The notes beneath the pieces were generated by a model that saw only the letters and a program-made list of their open reading frames with translations, was not told the DNA's origin and made no database searches. The position numbers and the translations under genes were made by a program. From positions 1 through 7,207 of the forward strand of contig CAZUPK010000079.1 in NCBI GenBank assembly GCA_964622255.1: a DNA stretch of 7,207 nucleotides, written 5' to 3'. The stretch is from SZUA-1377 sp964622255 (GTDB lineage: Bacteria; Campylobacterota; Campylobacteria; Campylobacterales; QNZT01). Of the stretch, positions 1-5,687 are shown in pieces (the first letter of the stretch is position 1; each line of letters starts with the position of its first letter).

Positions 1-1
1 A

Positions 2-382
2 GATAGTGGTTATTCTAAAGATGAAATTATAATCGTATATTCTGAAAAAGAGTTAAAAATACAAATAACTAACTATATCTACCAGCATTACCCACAAACA
101 AAACAAAATAGCGACTTAGCAGATAAACTCTACTATGAAAATGTTTTAAAAGCAGGAGGTTTTGAAAATTTAGAACAAATAGTAGTTAAAAAAGTGCTTG
201 AGTTTGAAAATGGCAAAAATTTAGATGAGCTTTTAGAGGATGTAGCAAGTGAAAACAAAACTGCGATGAAGCAACTTTTAAAAGTTGGAATTCGTGTAGC
301 TTGGGTGCAAAAATGCAAAGCAGAGTTAAAAAAAGCAATAGCTGAAGATAGAGAGCCAAACTATCCTAAATATCCACTGTAA
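2..382 (+). CDS. C-terminal part of an unrecognised phage gene upstream of the tail sheath (partial)
   Basis: The frame is open from the left edge of the window to the TAA at 380-382 (126 residues seen) and has no ATG in it, so the gene begins outside the window. A GTG at 194 could serve as a start, but the coding character is the same before it (for example YYENVLKAGGFENLEQIV), so I read it as an internal Val codon. The visible part is hydrophilic, rich in Lys, Glu and Leu, and looks mostly helical. It has a single Cys and ends in NYPKYPL. There is no signal peptide and no membrane segment. The stop lies 20 nt before the sheath gene on the same strand, so it belongs to the same late operon. 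In P2 this place is held by the tail fibre gene H and fibre assembly gene G. A role in fibres is inferred from position only; I recognise no family. Confidence 0.75.
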   Translation, partial: DSGYSKDEIIIVYSEKELKIQITNYIYQHYPQTKQNSDLADKLYYENVLKAGGFENLEQIVVKKVLEFENGKNLDELLEDVASENKTAMKQLLKVGIRVAWVQKCKAELKKAIAEDREPNYPKYPL

Positions 383-402
383 AAAGACAAAAAGGAGCAG
401 AT

Positions 403-1608
403 ATGAGCATAACAAGAGGAGTTGTAAGTAGTTGGAAGGCAATAGGTGCAAGACCTGTTAGAGTATCGGCAACAGAGCCTATTGCCTTGGTTTTAACTTC
501 AAATGAAGTCAGTAAAAATAAGATGTTTTATTTTGATAGTTTAGATGAGGCTTTAGAGTATTTTGTAAAGCTAAAAAAGGTAAACAATAAAGATAGAACT
601 TTAGAGCAGGTTAAAGAGGGGATAAAAGCCGGAACGATAAAAGGAAATCTTTTTAAATACCTTGTTTGGGCTGTAAACAAGTATGAGCTTATAGTTCCTA
701 CTGTAGTTGTAATCGCAAAGTATGACAATGACAAAAGCAAACTTAAAACAAATGTTATAAATGCGATAGCAAGTATAAAAAACATCCCTGCAAAATATCA
801 TCTTCGCCCGGATATTATAGGGGTGGCTGACTTTACATATGATGTAAATGTTGCAAAGCAATATATAGCTACTCTTGATATCTTAAGAGCAAGAGGTTTT
901 ATAGACTTAAAAGCTACAAGTGGAAGTGATGCTAAAACAAAAAGAGAGCAGTTTGGAAGCTACAGGGTTACACCTGTATATACCGATTTGGTTGATTGGA
1001 ATGTTTTAAGTGATAGTGAAGATACTTTTAGTGCGAACTTTGTTTTAAGTATCTTTAGATGTGTAGTAGATGCAAGTGATACTACAAGAGGAGTTGGTTG
1101 GAGCTATAGCTTGAGCAACAAAACTCTACCGGTTGCAAGAGCTGATGGCGAGGTTGATTTTGTGCTTGGGCTTAGTGATGAGACAGATTTTTTAACTCAA
1201 AACCAGATAACAAGCTTTATCGCTTTTAACGGTATAAGAGTTTGGAACTATCAAACCTGCTCAGCTGATCCGCTGTTGCAAGATGCAACAAGAGTTAGAA
1301 TATTTGACAAACTAACTTTTGCGGTTTTACCTGCTATCTTTCCTTTTATAGATAGTGATAGAGGAGCAAAAGCAGTAAAAGAGGCAAAAGATACTATAAG
1401 AGCTTTTGTTAGCGATATGGTAGGAAAAGAGGTGCTACTTGGCGGTGTGATAGAGCTTGATACCAAACTTACTACTCCAACAGCTATAACAAATGGAGAG
1501 TTTTACTTTAAAGTAGATACTCAAGAGTCTCCAAAGCCTACAAAGATAGCAGTTGAGTTTAACAGAGTAGATAAGTTTGCACCAGTAGTGTATAAGATAG
1601 TAAGTTAA
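403..1608 (+). CDS. FI: Contractile tail sheath protein (P2 FI-like)
   Basis: This is the subunit of the contractile sheath that surrounds the tail tube and shortens to drive the tube through the host envelope. The 401-residue length is close to P2 gpFI (about 396). Similarity to P2 FI is plain in the C-terminal half: a GW...LSN stretch at residues 232-239, followed by NGIRVWNYQTCSADP at residues 276-290. The latter matches the P2 segment with the pattern dGfRfWgnrTCSdDPLf. The N-terminal third, around residues 20-100, contains the usual variable insertion. The ATG at 403 is preceded by AAGGAG at about 391-396, a good spacing. The tail tube gene follows after 9 nt, which is the P2 order. No frameshift or missing block is seen, so the product looks functional. 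Confidence 0.95.
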   Translation: MSITRGVVSSWKAIGARPVRVSATEPIALVLTSNEVSKNKMFYFDSLDEALEYFVKLKKVNNKDRTLEQVKEGIKAGTIKGNLFKYLVWAVNKYELIVPTVVVIAKYDNDKSKLKTNVINAIASIKNIPAKYHLRPDIIGVADFTYDVNVAKQYIATLDILRARGFIDLKATSGSDAKTKREQFGSYRVTPVYTDLVDWNVLSDSEDTFSANFVLSIFRCVVDASDTTRGVGWSYSLSNKTLPVARADGEVDFVLGLSDETDFLTQNQITSFIAFNGIRVWNYQTCSADPLLQDATRVRIFDKLTFAVLPAIFPFIDSDRGAKAVKEAKDTIRAFVSDMVGKEVLLGGVIELDTKLTTPTAITNGEFYFKVDTQESPKPTKIAVEFNRVDKFAPVVYKIVS

Positions 1609-1617
1609 GGAGTATAG

Positions 1618-2094
1618 ATGAAACCAGCAGTTAGTAAGTATTATAATCTTTTGATTTTGGGAATTGGATTTTTAGGAAAAGTTGAGGATTTTAAAGAGCC
1701 TGATATAAAAACGATGAAAGCCGAAACTCCTATGGGATATAAGATAGATATAGGAGTGCCTGAAGCTTTGGAAGCGGAAGTTACTTTAAGCAGTGTGAAC
1801 AATAACATTTTAGAGGCTATGCAAAAAGGAGACAATGCAAAGTTCGAGCTTAAAGAGGTCGCTATAGAAGATGGCAAAGAGATAACTATAGTGCATACTA
1901 TGGTAGGTAACTTTGACTTTGAAGCAGATAGCACAAAAGTAAAAGAGAACAAAAAAGGGAAACTAAAGATAAATCCTATCTCTTATACAAAAGAGACTGA
2001 TGGAAAAGAGGTTGCATATGTGGATCTTAGTGTGCCTATCTTTAAGATAAACGGAAAAGATTTGTTAGAAGATACAAGAGCGGCTATAAGTTAA
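1618..2094 (+). CDS. FII: Major tail tube protein (P2 FII-like)
   Basis: This is the tail tube subunit that stacks into the hollow inner tube under the sheath. At 158 residues it is slightly shorter than P2 gpFII (about 172). It shows the family layout: an N-terminal segment that names the tube interface (NLLILGIGFLGKVEDFKEP, residues 10-28), a central beta-rich part with the GxxEALEAEVTLSS strand (about 46-59), and an end that reads FKINGKDLLEDTRAAIS. The last block corresponds to the P2 stretch with DGKEL.EIDTIN. The ATG at 1618 sits behind AAGGAG at 1607-1612, which overlaps the stop codon of the sheath gene. The two genes are therefore probably translated together, which fits the need for similar amounts of sheath and tube. 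Confidence 0.92.
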   Translation: MKPAVSKYYNLLILGIGFLGKVEDFKEPDIKTMKAETPMGYKIDIGVPEALEAEVTLSSVNNNILEAMQKGDNAKFELKEVAIEDGKEITIVHTMVGNFDFEADSTKVKENKKGKLKINPISYTKETDGKEVAYVDLSVPIFKINGKDLLEDTRAAIS

Positions 2095-2104
2095 GGAGGA
2101 AGTT

Positions 2105-2377
2105 GTGAAAAATTTCAAGATAGAGCTAAAAGAAAGTGAAAATATAAATAACAAAGAGATAAAAGAGCTTGAGTTTAGAGAGCCAACTGGAGCTGATATG
2201 GAGGAGTTTTTAGGAGAGATGGTAAGCGAGGGCGGAAAGGTAAACATAGGAAAAAGTGTAACCGGTCTTGCTGCAAGATGTGTAGTATCACATAGTTTAA
2301 GCGAAGATGATATAAGAGCTTTTAGTGCTAAAAACTATATGGAGATAGCAAAAGGTTTTATGGGTTTTTTAGTTTAG
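2105..2377 (+). CDS. E: Tail assembly chaperone, short form (P2 E-like)
   Basis: This is the zero-frame product of the tail assembly chaperone gene, 90 residues long (P2 gpE is about 91). The family binds the tape measure protein and brings tube subunits to it during tail building; it is not part of the finished virion. The sequence shows the typical ELEFREPTGADMEEF block at residues 20-34, which resembles the L.LR.PtvgDm pattern of this family, and a helical C-terminus ending KGFMGFLV. The start is GTG at 2105, chosen because AAGGAGG at 2093-2099 lies five bases before it and no ATG fits. Only 10 nt separate it from the tail tube stop. The last codons contain a slippery site from which the longer form is made. 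Confidence 0.88.
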   Translation: MKNFKIELKESENINNKEIKELEFREPTGADMEEFLGEMVSEGGKVNIGKSVTGLAARCVVSHSLSEDDIRAFSAKNYMEIAKGFMGFLV

Positions 2378-2544
2378 AGGGTGAACTGCTATATCCTTTT
2401 GAGGATGTAGTGGTTTTGCTTATAAAAGAGCTTAACTTTAGCTACAAAGATATAAAAGAGTTAAGAGTAAGTGTTATCTGCTCCTATTTAAAAAGAGCTT
2501 TGGAAATAGCGGAGCAAAAAAGATTGGAACAAATAGAGCTATAA
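2105..2544 (+). CDS. E': Tail assembly chaperone, -1 frameshift form (P2 E-E'-like)
   Basis: If ribosomes slip back one base on TTTTTTA at 2365-2371, translation continues in the -1 frame from AGT at 2371 to the TAA at 2542-2544. This adds 57 residues to the first 89 for a 146-residue product (P2 E+E' is about 142). The extension reads SLEGELLYPFEDVVVLLIKE and then a helical segment with ELRVSVICSYLKRALEIAEQ. The frame has no good start of its own, and it opens exactly where E ends. In P2, lambda and most tailed phages the chaperone gene before the tape measure gene is read this way, and the rare long form is needed for tail assembly. Its last 71 bases are overlapped by the minus-strand gene at 2474-2653. 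Frameshift use is inferred from the site and gene order; no expression data are available here. Confidence 0.88.
2365..2371 (+). promoter_or_regulatory. Programmed -1 ribosomal frameshift site (TTTTTTA)
   Basis: The heptamer T TTT TTA is in the right phase: the zero-frame codons are GGT TTT TTA GTT TAG. Both tRNAs can re-pair after sliding back one base (TTT TTT). It lies four bases before the E stop codon. P2 uses T TTT TTG at the same place. An AAAGG at 2351-2355, ten bases upstream, could act as a stimulating Shine-Dalgarno-like element. Confidence 0.87.
2376..2399 (+). other. Possible frameshift-stimulating RNA hairpin
   Basis: AGAGGGT (2376-2382) can pair with ATCCTTT (2393-2399) in a 7-bp stem with two G-U pairs and a 10-base loop. 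It begins four bases after the slippery site. A competing hairpin, ATCCT (2393-2397) with AGGAT (2402-2406), is also possible. Both are modest, so the assignment is tentative. Confidence 0.4.
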
Positions 2545-2653
2545 AAATACTTAGACTACCCGGTAGGTTAAAAAGATAGCCTACTACGGTAGTAAGAATA
2601 GAGGCTACAACTAACCATAATAAAATAAAAAAGGAGTAAATAAGCTCTTTCAT
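2474..2653 (-). CDS. Small two-segment membrane protein, antisense moron candidate between chaperone and tape measure genes
   Basis: Reading the minus strand from ATG (2653-2651) to TAA (2476-2474) gives an intact 59-residue protein. It starts MKELIYSFFILLWL. Residues about 5-28 form one long hydrophobic segment, a short NLPGS turn follows at 29-33, and residues about 35-54 form a second hydrophobic segment. The tail KLFLNRSR is positive, so both ends should face the cytoplasm. It has an AAGAGG ribosome binding site four bases before ATG and an extended -10 promoter just upstream. It lies against the late operon, filling the 151-base gap between E' and T and overlapping the last 71 bases of E'. 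I recognise no family. Phage HK97 keeps its superinfection exclusion gene 15, as I recall, at the same place between chaperone and tape measure genes, so exclusion is the leading guess. This is an inference from position, size and topology. Confidence 0.68.
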   Translation of the reverse strand: MKELIYSFFILLWLVVASILTTVVGYLFNLPGSLSIFIALFVPIFFAPLFPKLFLNRSR

Positions 2654-2677
2654 GAAACCTCTTTTTTATTTTATTAT
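2617..2677. repeat. 17-bp perfect inverted repeat around the start of the small membrane protein gene
   Basis: ATAATAAAATAAAAAAG (2617-2633) is the exact reverse complement of CTTTTTTATTTTATTAT (2661-2677), with 27 bases between. On the minus strand the arm at 2677-2661 runs into the ribosome binding site, and three further positions (G-C, G-U, one mismatch) could extend the stem over it. The gene's own transcript, starting near 2666, would hold only about six bases of that arm. In the late plus-strand transcript it would be an AT-rich hairpin just before the tape measure gene. It is not followed by a T run, so it is not a classical terminator. Confidence 0.7.
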
Positions 2678-2681
2678 ACCA
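2673..2681 (-). promoter_or_regulatory. Extended -10 promoter for the small membrane protein gene
   Basis: The minus strand reads TGGTATAAT across 2681-2673, a perfect extended -10 (TGnTATAAT). No TTGACA-like -35 is seen about 17 bases upstream (ATCCAT at 2701-2696). That is normal for vegetative promoters of Campylobacter and relatives. Transcription would begin near 2666 and give a leader of about 13 bases containing the ribosome binding site. Transcripts would run antisense to E'/E. Confidence 0.6.
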
Positions 2682-2695
2682 TAAAAGGGACGAAA

Positions 2696-5332
2696 ATGGA
2701 TAATATGATGGCTTTTGGGGTGGTTTTAAGCCTTGTTGATAGTTTTAGTAAACCCCTGGGCGAAATAAGCAAAAGTGTAAGCACCCTTAACGGAAAGTTA
2801 AACACAATAGAGACAAACAAAGCTACAAAAGAGCTACAAGAGTTAGAAGAGAGAGCAAAAAAGTTAAATAGCTTAAAGATAAAGCTAAACAATAAGCTAA
2901 AAGATAGCTGGAATGAGGCAAAAAAGCTAAATAAAACCATAAGAGAGATAGATACAAAAGTAGATAGTTTAAACAAACAAAAACTCACACTAAAAAAAGA
3001 GTTAAAATCCGGAAAAATAGATGCTAACAAATTTAAAAATGAGATAGAAAAGATAGATAAGAGTATAAACTCTCTAAACTCACAAAAACTAAACCTAAAA
3101 GAGAAGCTAAAAAGTGCAGATCAAAGTGCCATAAAAGTAAACTCCGATATTAAAAGAGTAAGCAAACAGATAGATAGACTAAACAGCAAGAAACTAAAGA
3201 TAAATAGCGAACTTGAAAAAACGGCACTTAAAGCACAAAAAGCAAACAGCAGACTTAAAGAGCTTAGTTTAAGTGTAGCTAAATACTCAGCTTTTGCAAC
3301 TGCTACTGGAAAAATGGGGCTTGATAAGATAACCTCTTTTGTGAGTGAATTTAAAGAGATACAAAAGGCTCAAGGAGATATAGCAACTCTTGGTATAGAT
3401 GAAAACGGCATAAAAGAGATAACAAAAGTCGCTAAAAAGATGTCTTCAGAGTATGCTCAAGTTACTGCACCAGATTTTATAAAAGCAAGTTATGACATAA
3501 AAAGCGGTATATCCTCTCTAAGCGATGAGGGAGTTGCAAAATATACATCTTTTGCAACTCTTACTGCAAGGGCTACAAAAAGCACGGTTGATGAGATGAC
3601 AAAGCTATATGCTCTTGGATATGAGATATTTAAAAATAAAGATGAGAATGATTTTGACTTTGGGAAAAGATTTGGTGCGAGTATATCTAAGGCGGTAAAA
3701 GCTTTTAGAACCGATGGAAGTGATTTGGTGCTTGGTATATCAAATATCGGTGCTATGGCTAAAAAGATGGGTGTTAGCTTAGAGCAAGAGTTAGCTGTTA
3801 TAGGAAATGCAAAGGGAGCTTTTAATAGTGCGGCAGAGGCTGGAACTGCTTATAGAGCCTTTTTAAGCAGTGCAGTTAAAGCTCAAGAGAAACTTAGTTT
3901 ATCCTTTTTAGATACAAAAGGAAATCTTTTGCCGATGGTAAAGATACTGGAGCAGATAAAAACAAAGTTTGGTAAAAGCTTAGATGCAAAAGAGATGAAC
4001 CAGCTTAAAGAGGCTTTTGGTAGTGAAGAGGCGGTTAAGATGATAACTGCTCTTATCGATAAGACAAATGAGCTTAAAAAGAGTGAGCAAGAGATAATAG
4101 ATGCAACTTTTAGCGAAGTTGAAAAAATGGCAAAAGATAGAAACAAAGGACAAGAGTTTACCCTGCTTACTCAAAACTTAAAACTCTTAAGTGCTACTGT
4201 AGGCGAAGTTTTTGCTCCATATATGGATATGGCTACAAATGCTTTAGCTAAGTTTGCAAAATGGGCAAGAGAGCTGATAGAGGGAAATAGCTTTGTTAAA
4301 ACTTTGCTCTTATGGGGTGGAGCTCTTGTTTTGTTTGCAACTGCTCTTGGAGGAGTTGGACTTGGAATAAGTGCTTTTTTGGCTGCGGTTGCTTTTGCAA
4401 ATAAGGGGCTTATCTTTTTTTCTACTATTACAAGGACTGTAGCAGCTACAATATGGCTTTTAAACTCCGCCTTAACACTTCTAACTAGTCCTATAACTTT
4501 AGTTGTAATAGCTTTTATAGGTGCTGTATATTTGATATATAAATACTGGGATGAACTTGCAAAGTGGTTTACCTCTTTTTGGAGTGGTTTAGTAGAGATT
4601 TTTAGTAGTTCTATAGAGTGGATAATACTTCTTTTTACAAATCCGGTTGAGGCTATATCAAAAGCTTGGACTTTTTTAGTAAACTGGTTTGCAAGTTTTT
4701 TAGGAACGATAGGAGAAATATTTGTCGATGGAATAAGATATATAGCAAATATTTTTATAGATCCTATAGGTTTTATAAAAAGAGCTTGGGGAGAGCTTTT
4801 GTTATGGATAGATAAGAAGTTAAACAGTATCAAAAGTGTGATAAATAGTGTATCTAAATTTTTAGGGTTAAATAAAGTTTTTGATGTATCTATCGATAAA
4901 GATACGACAGAGCTTAAAGATATAAAGTTTTATTCAGCATCCTCAAAAGATAAAACCAAATATGATTTAGAACCACTAAAACTCTTAAAAGAAAGTATAA
5001 CACCTATAGCAAAAAATACAAAAAAGATAGCTCAAGGTGCTAAAGATATAAAGATAGCACCATTTATACCAAAAGAAAAAGGAAAGCTAAAAAGAGCAAC
5101 TAAAAAGCTAAGAGGCGATAAAAATGTAAATGAAAGAAGCATAACACCATCTTCGCCATCAAGTTACTCTACAAACATAGGTAGCAAAAGCAGTGGTAAC
5201 ACATATAACATAAACATAAAAATCGCAGGAAATAGCGAAAATGAGATAGCAAACAAACTAACAGCAATACTTCCAAATATGATAAAAGATTTGGAAGAAA
5301 ACATACTTGGAAGGGCTATGTATGATTTGTAG
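2696..5332 (+). CDS. T: Tail tape measure protein (P2 T-like, TP901 core)
   Basis: This is the ruler that fixes tail length, fills the tube and is ejected before the DNA. It has 878 residues. At the usual 0.15 nm per residue this predicts a tail of about 130 nm, near that of P2 (T about 815 residues). Parts in order: a short N-terminal domain; a Lys/Leu/Asn-rich coiled coil at about 40-195 with four 35-residue units; the TP901-type core at about 205-480; hydrophobic segments at about 533-563 and 571-616; two and a half Trp-rich 40-residue units from 618; a basic linker (about 775-812); and a Ser/Asn-rich end with TYNINIKIAG. ATG at 2696 follows AAAAGGGA at 2683-2690. Two further in-frame ATGs at 2705 and 2708 are less well placed. 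The gene overlaps U by 11 bases. No peptidoglycan hydrolase motif is visible. Confidence 0.95.
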   Translation: MDNMMAFGVVLSLVDSFSKPLGEISKSVSTLNGKLNTIETNKATKELQELEERAKKLNSLKIKLNNKLKDSWNEAKKLNKTIREIDTKVDSLNKQKLTLKKELKSGKIDANKFKNEIEKIDKSINSLNSQKLNLKEKLKSADQSAIKVNSDIKRVSKQIDRLNSKKLKINSELEKTALKAQKANSRLKELSLSVAKYSAFATATGKMGLDKITSFVSEFKEIQKAQGDIATLGIDENGIKEITKVAKKMSSEYAQVTAPDFIKASYDIKSGISSLSDEGVAKYTSFATLTARATKSTVDEMTKLYALGYEIFKNKDENDFDFGKRFGASISKAVKAFRTDGSDLVLGISNIGAMAKKMGVSLEQELAVIGNAKGAFNSAAEAGTAYRAFLSSAVKAQEKLSLSFLDTKGNLLPMVKILEQIKTKFGKSLDAKEMNQLKEAFGSEEAVKMITALIDKTNELKKSEQEIIDATFSEVEKMAKDRNKGQEFTLLTQNLKLLSATVGEVFAPYMDMATNALAKFAKWARELIEGNSFVKTLLLWGGALVLFATALGGVGLGISAFLAAVAFANKGLIFFSTITRTVAATIWLLNSALTLLTSPITLVVIAFIGAVYLIYKYWDELAKWFTSFWSGLVEIFSSSIEWIILLFTNPVEAISKAWTFLVNWFASFLGTIGEIFVDGIRYIANIFIDPIGFIKRAWGELLLWIDKKLNSIKSVINSVSKFLGLNKVFDVSIDKDTTELKDIKFYSASSKDKTKYDLEPLKLLKESITPIAKNTKKIAQGAKDIKIAPFIPKEKGKLKRATKKLRGDKNVNERSITPSSPSSYSTNIGSKSSGNTYNINIKIAGNSENEIANKLTAILPNMIKDLEENILGRAMYDL
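2861..3280 (+). repeat. Four tandem 35-residue coiled-coil units in the tape measure
   Basis: Units begin at residues 56, 91, 126 and 161 of the tape measure, exactly 35 residues (105 bases, five heptads) apart. Each opens with a related block: KLNSLKIKLNNKLKD, SLNKQKLTLKKELKS, SLNSQKLNLKEKLKS, RLNSKKLKINSELEK. The remainder of each unit is more diverged. The pattern points to internal duplication. Confidence 0.8.
4547..4786 (+). repeat. Tandem 40-residue Trp-rich units in the tape measure
   Basis: Residues 618-657 and 658-697 align without gaps. Shared positions include the opening W, L at +4, WF at +7/+8, SF at +10/+11, EIF at +17 to +19, F at +30, P at +33, I at +37, and KA or RA at the end. 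A third partial unit starts at residue 698 (WGELLLWID). They follow the membrane-like segments and may be amphipathic helices. Confidence 0.75.
5309..5315 (+). promoter_or_regulatory. Ribosome binding site that decides the start of U
   Basis: GGAAGGG at 5309-5315 lies six bases before ATG at 5322. The same frame can be opened at TTG 5307, but that codon would overlap this site and has none of its own. Confidence 0.65.
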
Positions 5333-5687
5333 GATAGGAAGCTTTAAGATAGAAGTAACCAATGCAAAAGAGATAGAAGAAAAGCTATCTTTACCATTTG
5401 CAAAGATAGACAGGATAAATAACAATCCATACCACCAAGACTTAGGTGGATATGAAGAGGAGTTTACTATAAATGGCGAAGCTATAAAAGAGAGAGTAGG
5501 ATTTTTGATAGAGCTTGAAGAGTTAGCAAAAGAGAAAAAGCCGGTTAGATTTACAACTATAAACTATAGCTTCAATGTCTTGATAACCTCTATAAACAAA
5601 AATAAAAGAGTCTTTTTAAGAGGAGCTTTTTTGATACAAGAGTTTAGCATAACTTTTAAAAGGTATTATGGATGGAAACTTATATAG
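5322..5687 (+). CDS. U: Tail protein (P2 gpU-like)
   Basis: In P2, gpU is a tail protein needed for tail completion and maturation. With the ATG at 5322 the product has 121 residues. The frame extends five codons further left to a TTG at 5307, but the ATG has a good ribosome binding site. Family features visible are the opening G-F pattern (RIGSFKIEV), a KIDRINNNPYHQDLGGYEEEFTI stretch (in two blocks) resembling gpU's conserved 'r.g..d..QflG.geE.itl.G', and a C-terminal half with FLRGAFLIQEFSITFKRY, the usual closing strand 'G.prkidF.l.L.R'. It overlaps T by 11 bases and X by 16, so it is translationally coupled to both. Gene order between T and X supports the call independently. Confidence 0.88.
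   Translation: MICRIGSFKIEVTNAKEIEEKLSLPFAKIDRINNNPYHQDLGGYEEEFTINGEAIKERVGFLIELEELAKEKKPVRFTTINYSFNVLITSINKNKRVFLRGAFLIQEFSITFKRYYGWKLI

Noticed and set aside
1641..1952. 103-codon minus-strand frame inside the tail tube gene
   Set aside because: Shadow of the FII gene. The product is low-complexity Ser/Leu/Phe-rich and there is no upstream signal.
2617..2677. The 17-bp inverted repeat as a rho-independent terminator between E' and T
   Set aside because: The stem is almost purely A-T, the loop is 27 bases, and no T run follows on the plus strand. A terminator here would also cut off the essential tape measure, U, X and D genes.
2672..2677. TATTAT as a plus-strand -10 box for the tape measure gene
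   Set aside because: A start about seven bases on would fall on the tape measure ribosome binding site, no extended or -35 element is present, and the region is read through from the late operon.
2652..2684. Small plus-strand frame (MKPLFYFIIP) preceded by AAGGAG
   Set aside because: Only ten codons, with AAGGAG 15 bases from its ATG. The AAGGAG is explained as the complement of the minus-strand codons TAC TCC TTT.
2674..3030. 118-codon minus-strand frame over the tape measure start, very rich in Phe, Leu and Ser
   Set aside because: It mirrors the Lys/Leu/Asn coiled-coil codons of the tape measure. Although hydrophobic, it has no ribosome binding site and its end runs into the promoter of the real minus-strand gene.
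4171..4833. Long open frame of 220 codons on the minus strand within the tape measure gene
   Set aside because: It lies wholly inside a well supported gene. Its openness follows from the tape measure codon use in this AT-rich DNA. It has no clear ribosome binding site or promoter.
5307..5321. TTG at 5307 as the start of U
   Set aside because: The ATG at 5322 has GGAAGGG at a good distance, whereas the TTG overlaps that site and the extra residues (EGLC) do not look like the family N-terminus.
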